From positions 1 through 6,241 of the forward strand of contig CAZNNH010000259.1 in the NCBI GenBank assembly GCA_964574335.1: a stretch of 6,241 nucleotides of DNA, given 5' to 3'. The translations under genes and the position numbers were made by a program. How positions within the stretch are numbered: the first letter of the stretch is position 1; every line of letters starts with the position of its first letter. Source of the DNA: CAZNNH01 sp964574335 (lineage in GTDB: Bacteria > Acidobacteriota > Vicinamibacteria > Fen-336). The notes below the pieces were generated by a model, which was not told where the DNA came from, made no database searches, and saw only the letters and a list, made by a program, of their open reading frames with translations. Positions 1 to 4,384 of this stretch are shown here, one piece after another.

Positions 1-80
1 GACCTAATTCACTTCGGGGGGGGGTTTCGTGTCGGGGGGATCGGGGGGGGGGAGCCCCCGGTTTGATAGCGGCGACCGAT
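1..80. repeat. G-rich structured repeat, copy 1 (GGGAGCCCCCG / TAGCGGCGACCGA motif)
   Basis: This gene-free left edge holds runs of 9 G (16-24), 6 G (34-39) and 10 G (43-52). They are followed by GGGAGCCCCCG (50-60) and TAGCGGCGACCGA (67-79). The same two blocks recur at 3259-3269 and 3274-3286. Visible pairing: ATCGG (40-44) with CCGAT (76-80) encloses a GGGGG/CCCCC hairpin (45-49 with 55-59). No plus-strand gene follows, so this copy is not an obvious mRNA leader. It lies beyond the terminator of the minus-strand cold-shock gene. It may be an interspersed palindromic repeat, or the end of an RNA element belonging to a gene outside the window. Confidence 0.5.
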
Positions 81-105
81 TTCACTTGGGGCGCCGCGAA
101 AGGAA

Positions 106-132
106 ACGCCCGGGACCTCTGGTCCCGGGCGT
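106..132 (-). terminator. Intrinsic terminator of the cold-shock gene
   Basis: A perfect 12-bp stem (106-117 paired with 121-132) with a 3-nt loop begins 26 nt past the cold-shock stop codon. Read on the minus strand, the stem runs into TTTCCTTTC, an interrupted U tract. This is a classic rho-independent terminator layout. The plus-strand side has no T tract, so it is oriented for the minus-strand gene. Confidence 0.85.
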
Positions 133-157
133 CCCACGTCGGCTCTAAACGAGCCTG

Positions 158-358
158 TTAGATGCGGGTCACGTTGGCCGCGCGCGGCCCCTTCGGGCTG
201 TCGACCACCTCGAACTGCACCCGGTCACCCTCGTTGAGGGTCCGGAACCCTTCGGCCCGGATCTCGGAATGGTGGACGAACACATCGGGACCATCCTCGC
301 GAGAGAGGAACCCGAAACCCTTGGACTCGTTGAACCACTTGACGCTTCCCTGAACCAT
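158..358 (-). CDS. csp: CspA-family cold-shock protein (single cold-shock domain)
   Basis: A 66-residue protein made of one cold-shock (S1-like OB-fold) domain, the usual full length for the bacterial CspA family. Family members bind single-stranded RNA and DNA and act as cytoplasmic RNA chaperones that melt mRNA structure and can prevent termination at hairpins. The sequence starts with the typical GSVKWFN (residues 4-10), followed by RNP1 (KGFGFL, 13-18) and RNP2 (VFVHH, 26-30). The nucleic-acid-contacting aromatics W8, F15, F17, F27 and H29 are all present. The ATG at 356-358 is preceded by AAGGAGG (370-376), a strong ribosome-binding site with a slightly long spacing of 11 nt. The gene has its own promoter (486-514), a long leader and its own terminator (106-132), so it is probably monocistronic. 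The family is certain. Whether this paralogue is cold-induced cannot be told; many are constitutive or stress-regulated. Confidence 0.97.
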   Translation of the reverse strand: MVQGSVKWFNESKGFGFLSREDGPDVFVHHSEIRAEGFRTLNEGDRVQFEVVDSPKGPRAANVTRI

Positions 359-422
359 GAACGTACAGGCCTCCTTGACCTTGTGCCGGTCGCTCCGTCG
401 CCTGCGCGCTCACGTACAAGAA

Positions 423-441
423 GCCGCCCACCGCGGGCGGC
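423..441 (-). promoter_or_regulatory. Terminator-like hairpin in the cold-shock gene leader
   Basis: GCCGCCC (423-429) pairs with GGGCGGC (435-441) around a 5-nt loop. On the minus strand the hairpin is preceded by AAAAG and followed by TTCTTGT. On the plus strand it is followed by CTTTTCC. It lies between the predicted transcription start of the cold-shock gene (about 479) and its ATG, so it could be an attenuator or stability element in that leader. It could equally stop readthrough from the upstream minus-strand operon. The U tract is short on the minus strand, so termination may be partial. Confidence 0.5.
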
Positions 442-485
442 CTTTTCCGGATGACGGCAAAGCAACGCCGACTAGCTGACCGTCA

Positions 486-514
486 AGTGTACACGGTCCC
501 TGGGCCCGAGTCAA
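486..514 (-). promoter_or_regulatory. Sigma-70-type promoter of the cold-shock gene
   Basis: On the minus strand TTGACT (514-509) and TACACT (491-486) are separated by exactly 17 bp. They match the -35 consensus TTGACA at 5 of 6 positions and the -10 consensus TATAAT at 4 of 6. The predicted start is near 479, giving a leader of about 120 nt. Long leaders are typical of cold-shock genes. The promoter sits just past the stop codon of the upstream hydrolase gene (558). A GTGTACAC palindrome (487-494) overlaps the -10 box and TGAC-C-GTCA (477-485) overlaps the start region; either could be an operator. Confidence 0.7.
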
Positions 515-557
515 TGGCTGGCGAGGGCCGCCGGGATCGGGGCCGGACCTTCCCCGG

Positions 558-1289
558 TCACAGGGCCCGCTGGCGGGCTCGGCAGCGCCGCAGAAAGGCC
601 CCGAAGAGGCGCTCGGTGAAGCGGCTGCCGGGCGCCCGCTCGGGGTGCCACTGCACCGCGAGCAGCTCGGGCCGCTCGGGGTGCTCGATGGCCTCGATGA
701 TCCCGTCGTCGGCCACCGCCGCCGGCCGGAACCCGGCCGCCACCGAGCGGACCGCCTGGTGGTGCTGGGTGGGCACCGTCGCCCGGTCGGCGCGCAGGAT
801 CCGCTTCAGGCGTGTCCCCGGCAGCAGCCGCACCTCGTGGCCGATCTCTCGGCGGGCCCGGTGGACCACCCGATCCCCCCCGCCCGGGGGGGCGATGTGC
901 TGGTACAGGCTGCCGCCCTCGAGCACGTTCACGAGCTGCATGCCGTAGCAGATGGCCAGCATCGGCAGCCCGCTCCGGGTTCCCTCCTGGTACAGCCAGG
1001 TCTCGAAGGCGGTCCTTCTCGGCAGCACCACCCGGGTGGTGCGCCGCGGCCGCTCTCCGTAGAGGCCGGGGTCGACGTCGTCGCCGCCGACGATGACCAG
1101 GCCGTCGATGCCTTCGAGGTAGCGGCGCAGGACCGCCCGCCGCGAGGCGATCGGCAGCAGCACCGGGTGGCCCCCGGCGCTCTTGACCGCCTCCGCGTAC
1201 CGGTGGTCGCACAGAAGGTCGTAGTGGGTGGGCCGCGAGACCGCCTCGCAGGTGATCCCTACGAGCGGGGCAGGGCGGCGCTCACTCAT
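558..1289 (-). CDS. Class I glutamine amidotransferase-like gamma-glutamyl hydrolase (peptidase C26, PuuD-like)
   Basis: A 243-residue protein, close to the usual 240-260 of peptidase C26 / PuuD-like enzymes. These hydrolyse gamma-glutamyl amide bonds such as that of gamma-glutamyl-GABA. Visible landmarks are GITCE at the N terminus (11-15), the GGDDVDP loop (68-74) typical of this family, the nucleophile elbow ICYGMQ with Cys114, and QWHPE (213-217) carrying catalytic His215 and Glu217. The triad is therefore complete. The elbow has Tyr where most relatives have Arg (CRG), a mild deviation. No signal peptide is visible, so it is cytoplasmic. The ATG at 1287-1289 overlaps the end of the upstream ligase gene by 8 nt and lacks a close strong ribosome-binding site, so translation is probably coupled. 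Paired with a ligase, it may remove the gamma-glutamyl group that the ligase adds or process a related intermediate. The true substrate is unknown. Confidence 0.88.
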   Translation of the reverse strand: MSERRPAPLVGITCEAVSRPTHYDLLCDHRYAEAVKSAGGHPVLLPIASRRAVLRRYLEGIDGLVIVGGDDVDPGLYGERPRRTTRVVLPRRTAFETWLYQEGTRSGLPMLAICYGMQLVNVLEGGSLYQHIAPPGGGDRVVHRARREIGHEVRLLPGTRLKRILRADRATVPTQHHQAVRSVAAGFRPAAVADDGIIEAIEHPERPELLAVQWHPERAPGSRFTERLFGAFLRRCRARQRAL

Positions 1290-2406
1290 CGAGGGAGGCG
1301 CTCCGCCGCCCCAGCCAGACCTTCTCGGTGTCCGGCAGCTCGACCCGGAGCGCGCCGGCGAGCTCGGCCAGCGGGTTGCCGCTCAGCAGCAGTTCCAGCC
1401 CGCGGCTGTACCGGCGGGCGAAGCGCCGCTGCCAGGTCTGGGGGTGCTCGTGGTGGGCGCGGCGTACCGCCTCCGAGACGATGCGGGCGCCGTTCCAGCC
1501 GCGCTTGGCCAGGCGCAGCACCTCGAAGACCTCGTCGGGGACGTCGAGCTGCTCGATCTCCTCTCGGTGGGCCCAGAGGAACCGGTCGAGGTAGCGGGAG
1601 AAGCTCACCGTCTCGCCGTTCCACGGCAGGCGGCAGCGCACCCCACGCCGGCCGGCCTCGAGCCGGGCCTCCAGGTAGGACGCATAGTCCATCTTGGCGA
1701 CGATCGGCCGTCGTCTCAGCCAGCGCAGGGCGGCGGCCTTCAGCAGCGCCATGCACGCCACCACGTAGTGGGGGAGGTTGGAGTCGAGGACCCGGACCTC
1801 GAGGGTGGCGGGCTTGGTCTTGCGCTTCGGGCTGAGCACCATCTCGTTGCGGTCGTGTGAGGTCAGGGCGCGGCGGCTGATCGGCCGGAAGTAGCTCTCG
1901 GTGCCGCGGAGCAGGCGGTTCGAGGCCCAGGGCGAGAGGGTCCGGCTCCACACCGGGGAGTTGGCGCCGAGGGCGATGAGCATCGGGAGGTAGTCGTGAA
2001 GGTGGAAGGCCAGCGAGGCCGCGTCCTGCCGGGACAGCCGTCGGTCCGCGATCGAGAGGTGGAGGTGGGTGCCGGCGAAGCGGTTGGTCCAGCCGCCCAC
2101 CAGCAGCGGCCGCAGCGTCTCCCCCCGCGGGCGCCGGCTTCGGTAGAGGCTGCGCAGGTACTTGCGCAGCCCGCCGCGCAGGAGGAAGAGGGCCTCGCGA
2201 ATGGTCTGATACGGCCGGCTGTTGTACTCGGTGCCGATGGAGCTGTCGCGGGCGAACCGCTCGCCCGACTCCGAGACCCCGGAGCGGGGGCGGGCCAGGC
2301 GGCGTCCGATGGAGTGGTCGGCGGTGTCGATGCTGTAGGCCTCGATCTCGACGCCGATCACGATACGCTTGTGCCGGTCGGTCATGGCAGCATGGGCCGA
2401 GGCCAT
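1282..2406 (-). CDS. Glutamate-cysteine ligase family 2 (GCS2)-like carboxylate-amine ligase
   Basis: A 374-residue protein of the GCS2 / YbdK-like family, about the usual 370 residues. These enzymes have a glutamine-synthetase fold and form ATP-dependent amide bonds between a carboxylate (often glutamate) and an amine. Metal- and substrate-binding signatures are visible: GVEIEAYSI (18-26, E20 and E22), GTEYNSRPY (58-66, E60), GTHLHLS (112-118), LGANSPVW (146-153) and TLEVRVLDSNLP (201-212, E203 and R205). It looks catalytically intact. It heads a two-gene operon with an overlapping C26 hydrolase. The start is uncertain. The ATG at 2404-2406 has no ribosome-binding site and overlaps a -10-like TACAAT (2410-2405). 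Transcription from that box would begin after this codon and favour the in-frame ATG at 2383-2385 (M8), giving 367 residues. The amine acceptor cannot be inferred, and true glutathione synthesis is not implied because no glutathione synthetase gene is in view. Confidence 0.85.
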   Translation of the reverse strand: MASAHAAMTDRHKRIVIGVEIEAYSIDTADHSIGRRLARPRSGVSESGERFARDSSIGTEYNSRPYQTIREALFLLRGGLRKYLRSLYRSRRPRGETLRPLLVGGWTNRFAGTHLHLSIADRRLSRQDAASLAFHLHDYLPMLIALGANSPVWSRTLSPWASNRLLRGTESYFRPISRRALTSHDRNEMVLSPKRKTKPATLEVRVLDSNLPHYVVACMALLKAAALRWLRRRPIVAKMDYASYLEARLEAGRRGVRCRLPWNGETVSFSRYLDRFLWAHREEIEQLDVPDEVFEVLRLAKRGWNGARIVSEAVRRAHHEHPQTWQRRFARRYSRGLELLLSGNPLAELAGALRVELPDTEKVWLGRRSASLDE

Positions 2407-2410
2407 TGTA
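2405..2410 (-). promoter_or_regulatory. Possible -10 box for the ligase-hydrolase operon
   Basis: TACAAT reads on the minus strand from 2410 to 2405 and matches TATAAT at 5 of 6 positions. It overlaps the first ATG of the ligase gene. No good -35 box is visible 16-18 bp upstream, where the inverted repeat 2419-2452 lies instead. If it is real, the start is near 2398 and the transcript has a very short leader before the ATG at 2383-2385. Confidence 0.35.
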
Positions 2411-2418
2411 GTCCGGCC

Positions 2419-2452
2419 GACCGTCCCACCCGGTAGTCGGGGGTGGGCGGTC
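2419..2452. repeat. Inverted repeat in the divergent intergenic region
   Basis: The left arm GACCGTCCCACCC (2419-2431) pairs with the right arm GGGTGGGCGGTC (2441-2452). This gives 12 bp with one bulged T (2424) and a 9-nt spacer. Neither side has a T tract, so it is not an intrinsic terminator. It occupies the -15 to -50 region relative to the possible ligase -10 box and lies 45 bp before the plus-strand membrane-protein start. A shared operator for the two divergent units is a reasonable guess. Confidence 0.5.
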
Positions 2453-2496
2453 CGGGGACAAACTCGGCCCGACGACAGGCCTTGGGAGAGGGGACG

Positions 2497-3066
2497 ATGG
2501 CGTATCTGGCAGAGCTGCCGATCTGGGCGCTGGCGATCCTGATCTTCTGCATGCGGATCGTCGACGTGACGATGGGGACGATGCGGACGCTGGCGATCGT
2601 CGAGGGACGGGTCCGACTTGCCGTCGCGCTCGGTTTCGTCGAGGTGTCGGTCTGGGTGGTGGCCATCTCCCAGGTGATCACCCGGCTTCCCGAGAGCCCG
2701 CTGCTGGTGGTCGGCTACGCCTGTGGCTTCGCCGCCGGCAACGCGGTGGGCATCCTGCTCGAGCGCCGGCTGGCCCTCGGCATGGTGGTGCTGCGGGTTC
2801 TCTCCCGGGAGGCGGGCTCGGAGATCGCGGTCGCGTTCCGCTCCCGGGGCCAGCGGACCACGGCCTTCGTGGGGGAGGGGGCCGGCGGCTCGATCCGCCT
2901 GATCTACGCCCTGTGCCGGCGCCGGGACGTGACGGGTCTGCTGCAGGTGGCCCGCGGGCTGGACCGCGAGATGCTCTACGTGGTCGAGCGGGCCAGCCAG
3001 TGGGGCCAGGGGCTCGAGCCCGTGCTCTACCCGACCGGCTGGCGGGCCTTCTGGAAGAAGAAGTAG
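2497..3066 (+). CDS. UPF0316/DUF2179-type membrane protein
   Basis: A 189-residue protein with an N-terminal membrane half and a soluble C-terminal half, like the UPF0316 (DUF5698 + DUF2179) family of unknown function. Three hydrophobic segments are visible at about 8-25, 41-61 and 68-88. The first ends in RIVDVTMGTMRTL (20-32), typical of the family, and the third carries GNAVG (81-85). Residues from about 100 to 175 resemble DUF2179, a small alpha/beta domain also found at the C terminus of YitT-like proteins. The C terminus ends in KKK. The ATG at 2497 is chosen over an upstream in-frame ATG at 2443 because GGGAG (2484-2488) lies 8 nt before it, and because the 2443 start would add a non-family basic stretch and lie inside the inverted repeat. 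It is divergent from the ligase operon and followed by a gene-free region, so it is probably transcribed alone. No specific function can be assigned. Confidence 0.85.
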   Translation: MAYLAELPIWALAILIFCMRIVDVTMGTMRTLAIVEGRVRLAVALGFVEVSVWVVAISQVITRLPESPLLVVGYACGFAAGNAVGILLERRLALGMVVLRVLSREAGSEIAVAFRSRGQRTTAFVGEGAGGSIRLIYALCRRRDVTGLLQVARGLDREMLYVVERASQWGQGLEPVLYPTGWRAFWKKK

Positions 3067-3187
3067 CTCGCTCGCACTCCCACTGGACCGGCCGCGGTAG
3101 CCCGACCAAACCCGCGCGGGCCAGAGAGGCGCCCCGACGGGCCGTGGCCGGCCGAGAGCGGTCCCGGCCTACGCTCCGGAATCGGCA

Positions 3188-3209
3188 AGGGGAGCCCCGG
3201 GGTTAGCGG
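3188..3209. repeat. Partial copy 2 of the G-rich structured repeat
   Basis: GGGGAGCCCC (3189-3198) followed by TTAGCGG (3203-3209) resembles GGGAGCCCCCG and TAGCGG of copies 1 and 3 in the same order and spacing, but it lacks the GCGACCGA tail. The downstream GCGG (3206-3209) can also pair with CCGC (3216-3219) around TACAAT. It is short and GC-rich, so chance similarity is possible. Confidence 0.3.
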
Positions 3210-3215
3210 TACAAT
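3210..3215 (+). promoter_or_regulatory. Possible -10 box of the receiver-CheC/kinase operon
   Basis: TACAAT matches the -10 consensus TATAAT at 5 of 6 positions and is the only AT-rich hexamer in its neighbourhood. It would place the start near 3222, just before the structured leader domain begins at 3225. No convincing -35 box is seen at 16-18 bp upstream, so an activator or alternative contacts would be needed. Confidence 0.4.
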
Positions 3216-3288
3216 CCGCGTCAGGTCGGTGGGGTCCCTCGCTGTCGACCCGTGGGGCGGGAGCCCCCGCTTGTAGCGGCGACCGACA

Positions 3289-3346
3289 CGGGGGACACGA
3301 TCCGGGTTTCCACGGCGAGGCGGAGGAAACCCGGTCATGTCCCCCG
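3289..3346 (+). repeat. Long interrupted hairpin in the leader
   Basis: The outer stem CGGGGGACA/TGTCCCCCG (3289-3297 with 3338-3346) has 9 bp. The inner stem CCGGGTTTCC/GGAAACCCGG (3302-3311 with 3325-3334) has 10 bp. They are separated by a 4/3-nt internal loop and capped by a 13-nt loop. No T tract follows, so it is not an intrinsic terminator in the plus direction. The right outer arm GTCCCCC (3339-3345) could instead pair with a second GGGGGAC at 3365-3371. Confidence 0.7.
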
Positions 3347-3364
3347 GGCGTCGGGTTCGGGTTT

Positions 3365-3407
3365 GGGGGACCGGGGGGCGGGAGCCCTCCGCTTGATAGC
3401 GAAAGGG
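3365..3407 (+). promoter_or_regulatory. GGGA-tetraloop hairpin (repeat copy 4) adjoining the ribosome-binding site
   Basis: Positions 3372-3379 pair with 3384-3391 (8 bp, one G-T) around the tetraloop GGGA. This is followed by the TTGATAGCG block seen in the other copies and then AAAGGG (3402-3407), the ribosome-binding site 8 nt before the ATG at 3416. CCCT (3385-3388) in the 3' arm could alternatively pair with AGGG (3404-3407). The hairpin and an occluded ribosome-binding site are therefore mutually exclusive options. Confidence 0.45.
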
Positions 3408-3415
3408 CGAGCGCC

Positions 3416-4384
3416 ATGTCGAGAGTCCTCGTGGTCGACGATTCCCGGATTGCCCGGGTGATGGTGAGGCGGGCCCTGGAGGCCGCCGGCCACACCGTCG
3501 TCGAGGCCGACAGCGCCGCCGCCGGGCTGACCCTGGCGCCGGAGGGCGGCTTCGACTGCATCACCACCGACCTGCTGATGCCGGGGATGCCGGGCCACGA
3601 CTTCATCGAGAAGCTGCAGGCCGCCGGCGTCGACGCCCCGATCGTGGTGGTCACCGCCGACATCCAGAAGACCACCCACGAGGAGTGCCTGCGGCGGGGC
3701 GCCTTTGCCGTGATGGAGAAGCCGCTCAAGGGCGAGGAGCTGGGCCGGACGGTGGCGGCCGCCATCGGCAGCCGGGCCAAGCAGCGCCGGGCGTCGCTGA
3801 CCCCGGAGCAGAGAGACGCCCTGACCGAGCTCATCAACATGGGGGTGGGCCGCGCCGCCGCCTCGCTGAACGAGCTGGTGGGCGGCCACGTCGAGCTCAA
3901 CGTGCCCCAGGTCGAGATCCTCTCCCTCGGCGAGCTGCCGAGCCAGCTTCCGGAGCTGGGCAAGGATCGGCTCTCGTCGGTCCACATGACCTTTCGGGGT
4001 GGGCTCGAGGGGAGCGCCTTCCTGGTCTTCCCGCAGAAGAGCGCCGCCCGCCTGCTGAGCGTGGTCACCGGCGAGGAGGCCGGCCACGGCGACCTGGACA
4101 TCCTCCGCTCCGGGGCCCTCACCGAGGTCGGCAACATCCTGATCAACTCGGTGATCGGCACCCTCTCCAACGTCCTGGAGCGGCCCCTGCGCTACTCGAC
4201 CCCGGTCTACGAGGAAGAGCCGATGATGGATCTCCTGACCAAGCAGGAGCGCAGGGACCCGCTGATCCTGCTGGCCAAGACCACCTTCGTGATCCGCCAG
4301 ATGCAGATCGAGGGGAACCTGCTGCTGCTGTTCGAGCTGGAGTCGTTCGACAGCCTGATGAGCGCGGTCGAGGCGCCCTGGTGA
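3416..4384 (+). CDS. Response regulator: CheY-like receiver fused to a CheC-type phosphatase domain
   Basis: A 322-residue cytoplasmic two-domain protein. Residues 1-118 form a CheY-like receiver with all key residues: acidic pair D8/D9, phosphoacceptor D52, T80 and K102 (followed by P103). Residues from about 128 to 318 match the CheC/CheX/FliY phosphatase family. The first site fits D-x3-E-x2-N-x22-P exactly (D134, E138, N141, P164). The second keeps E237, N240 and P263 with the same spacing but has Gly at the position usually Ser or Asp. CheC proteins dephosphorylate phospho-CheY, so this protein may control the lifetime of its own or another receiver's phosphate. No DNA-binding output domain is present. 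The ATG at 3416 has AAAGGG 8 nt upstream. The stop overlaps the start of the kinase gene (GTGA), indicating coupled translation and a cognate pair. Whether it serves chemotaxis cannot be judged: no che or flagellar genes are in view. Confidence 0.93.
   Translation: MSRVLVVDDSRIARVMVRRALEAAGHTVVEADSAAAGLTLAPEGGFDCITTDLLMPGMPGHDFIEKLQAAGVDAPIVVVTADIQKTTHEECLRRGAFAVMEKPLKGEELGRTVAAAIGSRAKQRRASLTPEQRDALTELINMGVGRAAASLNELVGGHVELNVPQVEILSLGELPSQLPELGKDRLSSVHMTFRGGLEGSAFLVFPQKSAARLLSVVTGEEAGHGDLDILRSGALTEVGNILINSVIGTLSNVLERPLRYSTPVYEEEPMMDLLTKQERRDPLILLAKTTFVIRQMQIEGNLLLLFELESFDSLMSAVEAPW

Larger units (their letters stand above)
3225..3407 (+). ncRNA. Candidate structured leader RNA of the signalling operon
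   Basis: Read as RNA, GTCGGT (3225-3230) pairs with ACCGAC (3282-3287) and closes a domain. Inside are GGGTC/GACCC (3232-3236 with 3247-3251), GGGGC-GGGA-GCCCC with a GNRA-type tetraloop (3254-3267), and alternatively CCGC/GCGG (3267-3270 with 3276-3279). Next is a hairpin of 9 + 10 bp (3289-3297 with 3338-3346; 3302-3311 with 3325-3334). Last is an 8-bp hairpin with another GGGA loop (3372-3391), followed within 11 nt by the ribosome-binding site AAAGGG (3402-3407). The motif recurs at 1-80. I do not recognise a known riboswitch consensus. The alternative is a cluster of palindromic repeats without regulatory role. Confidence 0.4.
3067..3415 (+). other. Gene-free region with structured leader before the signalling operon
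   Basis: This 349-bp stretch has no credible gene. Positions 3067-3180 are GC-rich with no clear terminator for the preceding gene; a CCCGCGCGGG palindrome near 3106-3115 has no T tract. From 3186 on, structured elements follow one another: a partial repeat copy (3188-3209), a possible -10 box (3210-3215), a closed multi-hairpin domain (3225-3287), a long interrupted hairpin (3289-3346) and a GGGA-loop hairpin abutting the ribosome-binding site (3372-3407). The order suggests a 5' leader of about 190 nt for the receiver-CheC gene. Confidence 0.55.

Noticed and set aside
645..1835. Long plus-strand open frame over the hydrolase and ligase genes
   Set aside because: Antisense shadow in high-GC DNA; its product is Arg/Pro/Gly-rich with no recognisable domain, while the opposite strand carries two conserved enzymes.
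2443..2496. Upstream ATG for the DUF2179 membrane protein
   Set aside because: It would add 18 non-family residues, lies within the inverted repeat and has no ribosome-binding site, whereas the ATG at 2497 has GGGAG 8 nt upstream.
3100..3180. Terminator for the DUF2179 gene
   Set aside because: Several short GC palindromes can be drawn, but none is followed by a T tract and their pairing is no better than expected for this base composition.
3225..3287. Known riboswitch classes (c-di-GMP GEMM, fluoride, glycine, guanidine/mini-ykkC)
   Set aside because: From memory of their consensus elements none fits. An ACGG in the long hairpin loop recalls mini-ykkC, but the paired second ACGR hairpin and loop sizes are absent. 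A covariance search would be decisive.
3289..3346. Intrinsic terminator reading of the long hairpin
   Set aside because: It is followed by GGGCGTCGGG on the plus strand and by GTGTCGGTCG on the minus strand, with no U tract in either direction.
3181..3407. CRISPR-like or direct-repeat array
   Set aside because: The repeat copies are imperfect, unevenly spaced and of different length, without uniform spacers or cas genes.
3685..4380. Upstream open extension of the kinase frame (would make an 837-residue protein)
   Set aside because: This part lies entirely over the receiver-CheC gene in another frame, is low-complexity Arg/Gly/Pro-rich, and has no domain. The PAS homology begins just after the GTG at 4381, which overlaps the preceding stop codon.
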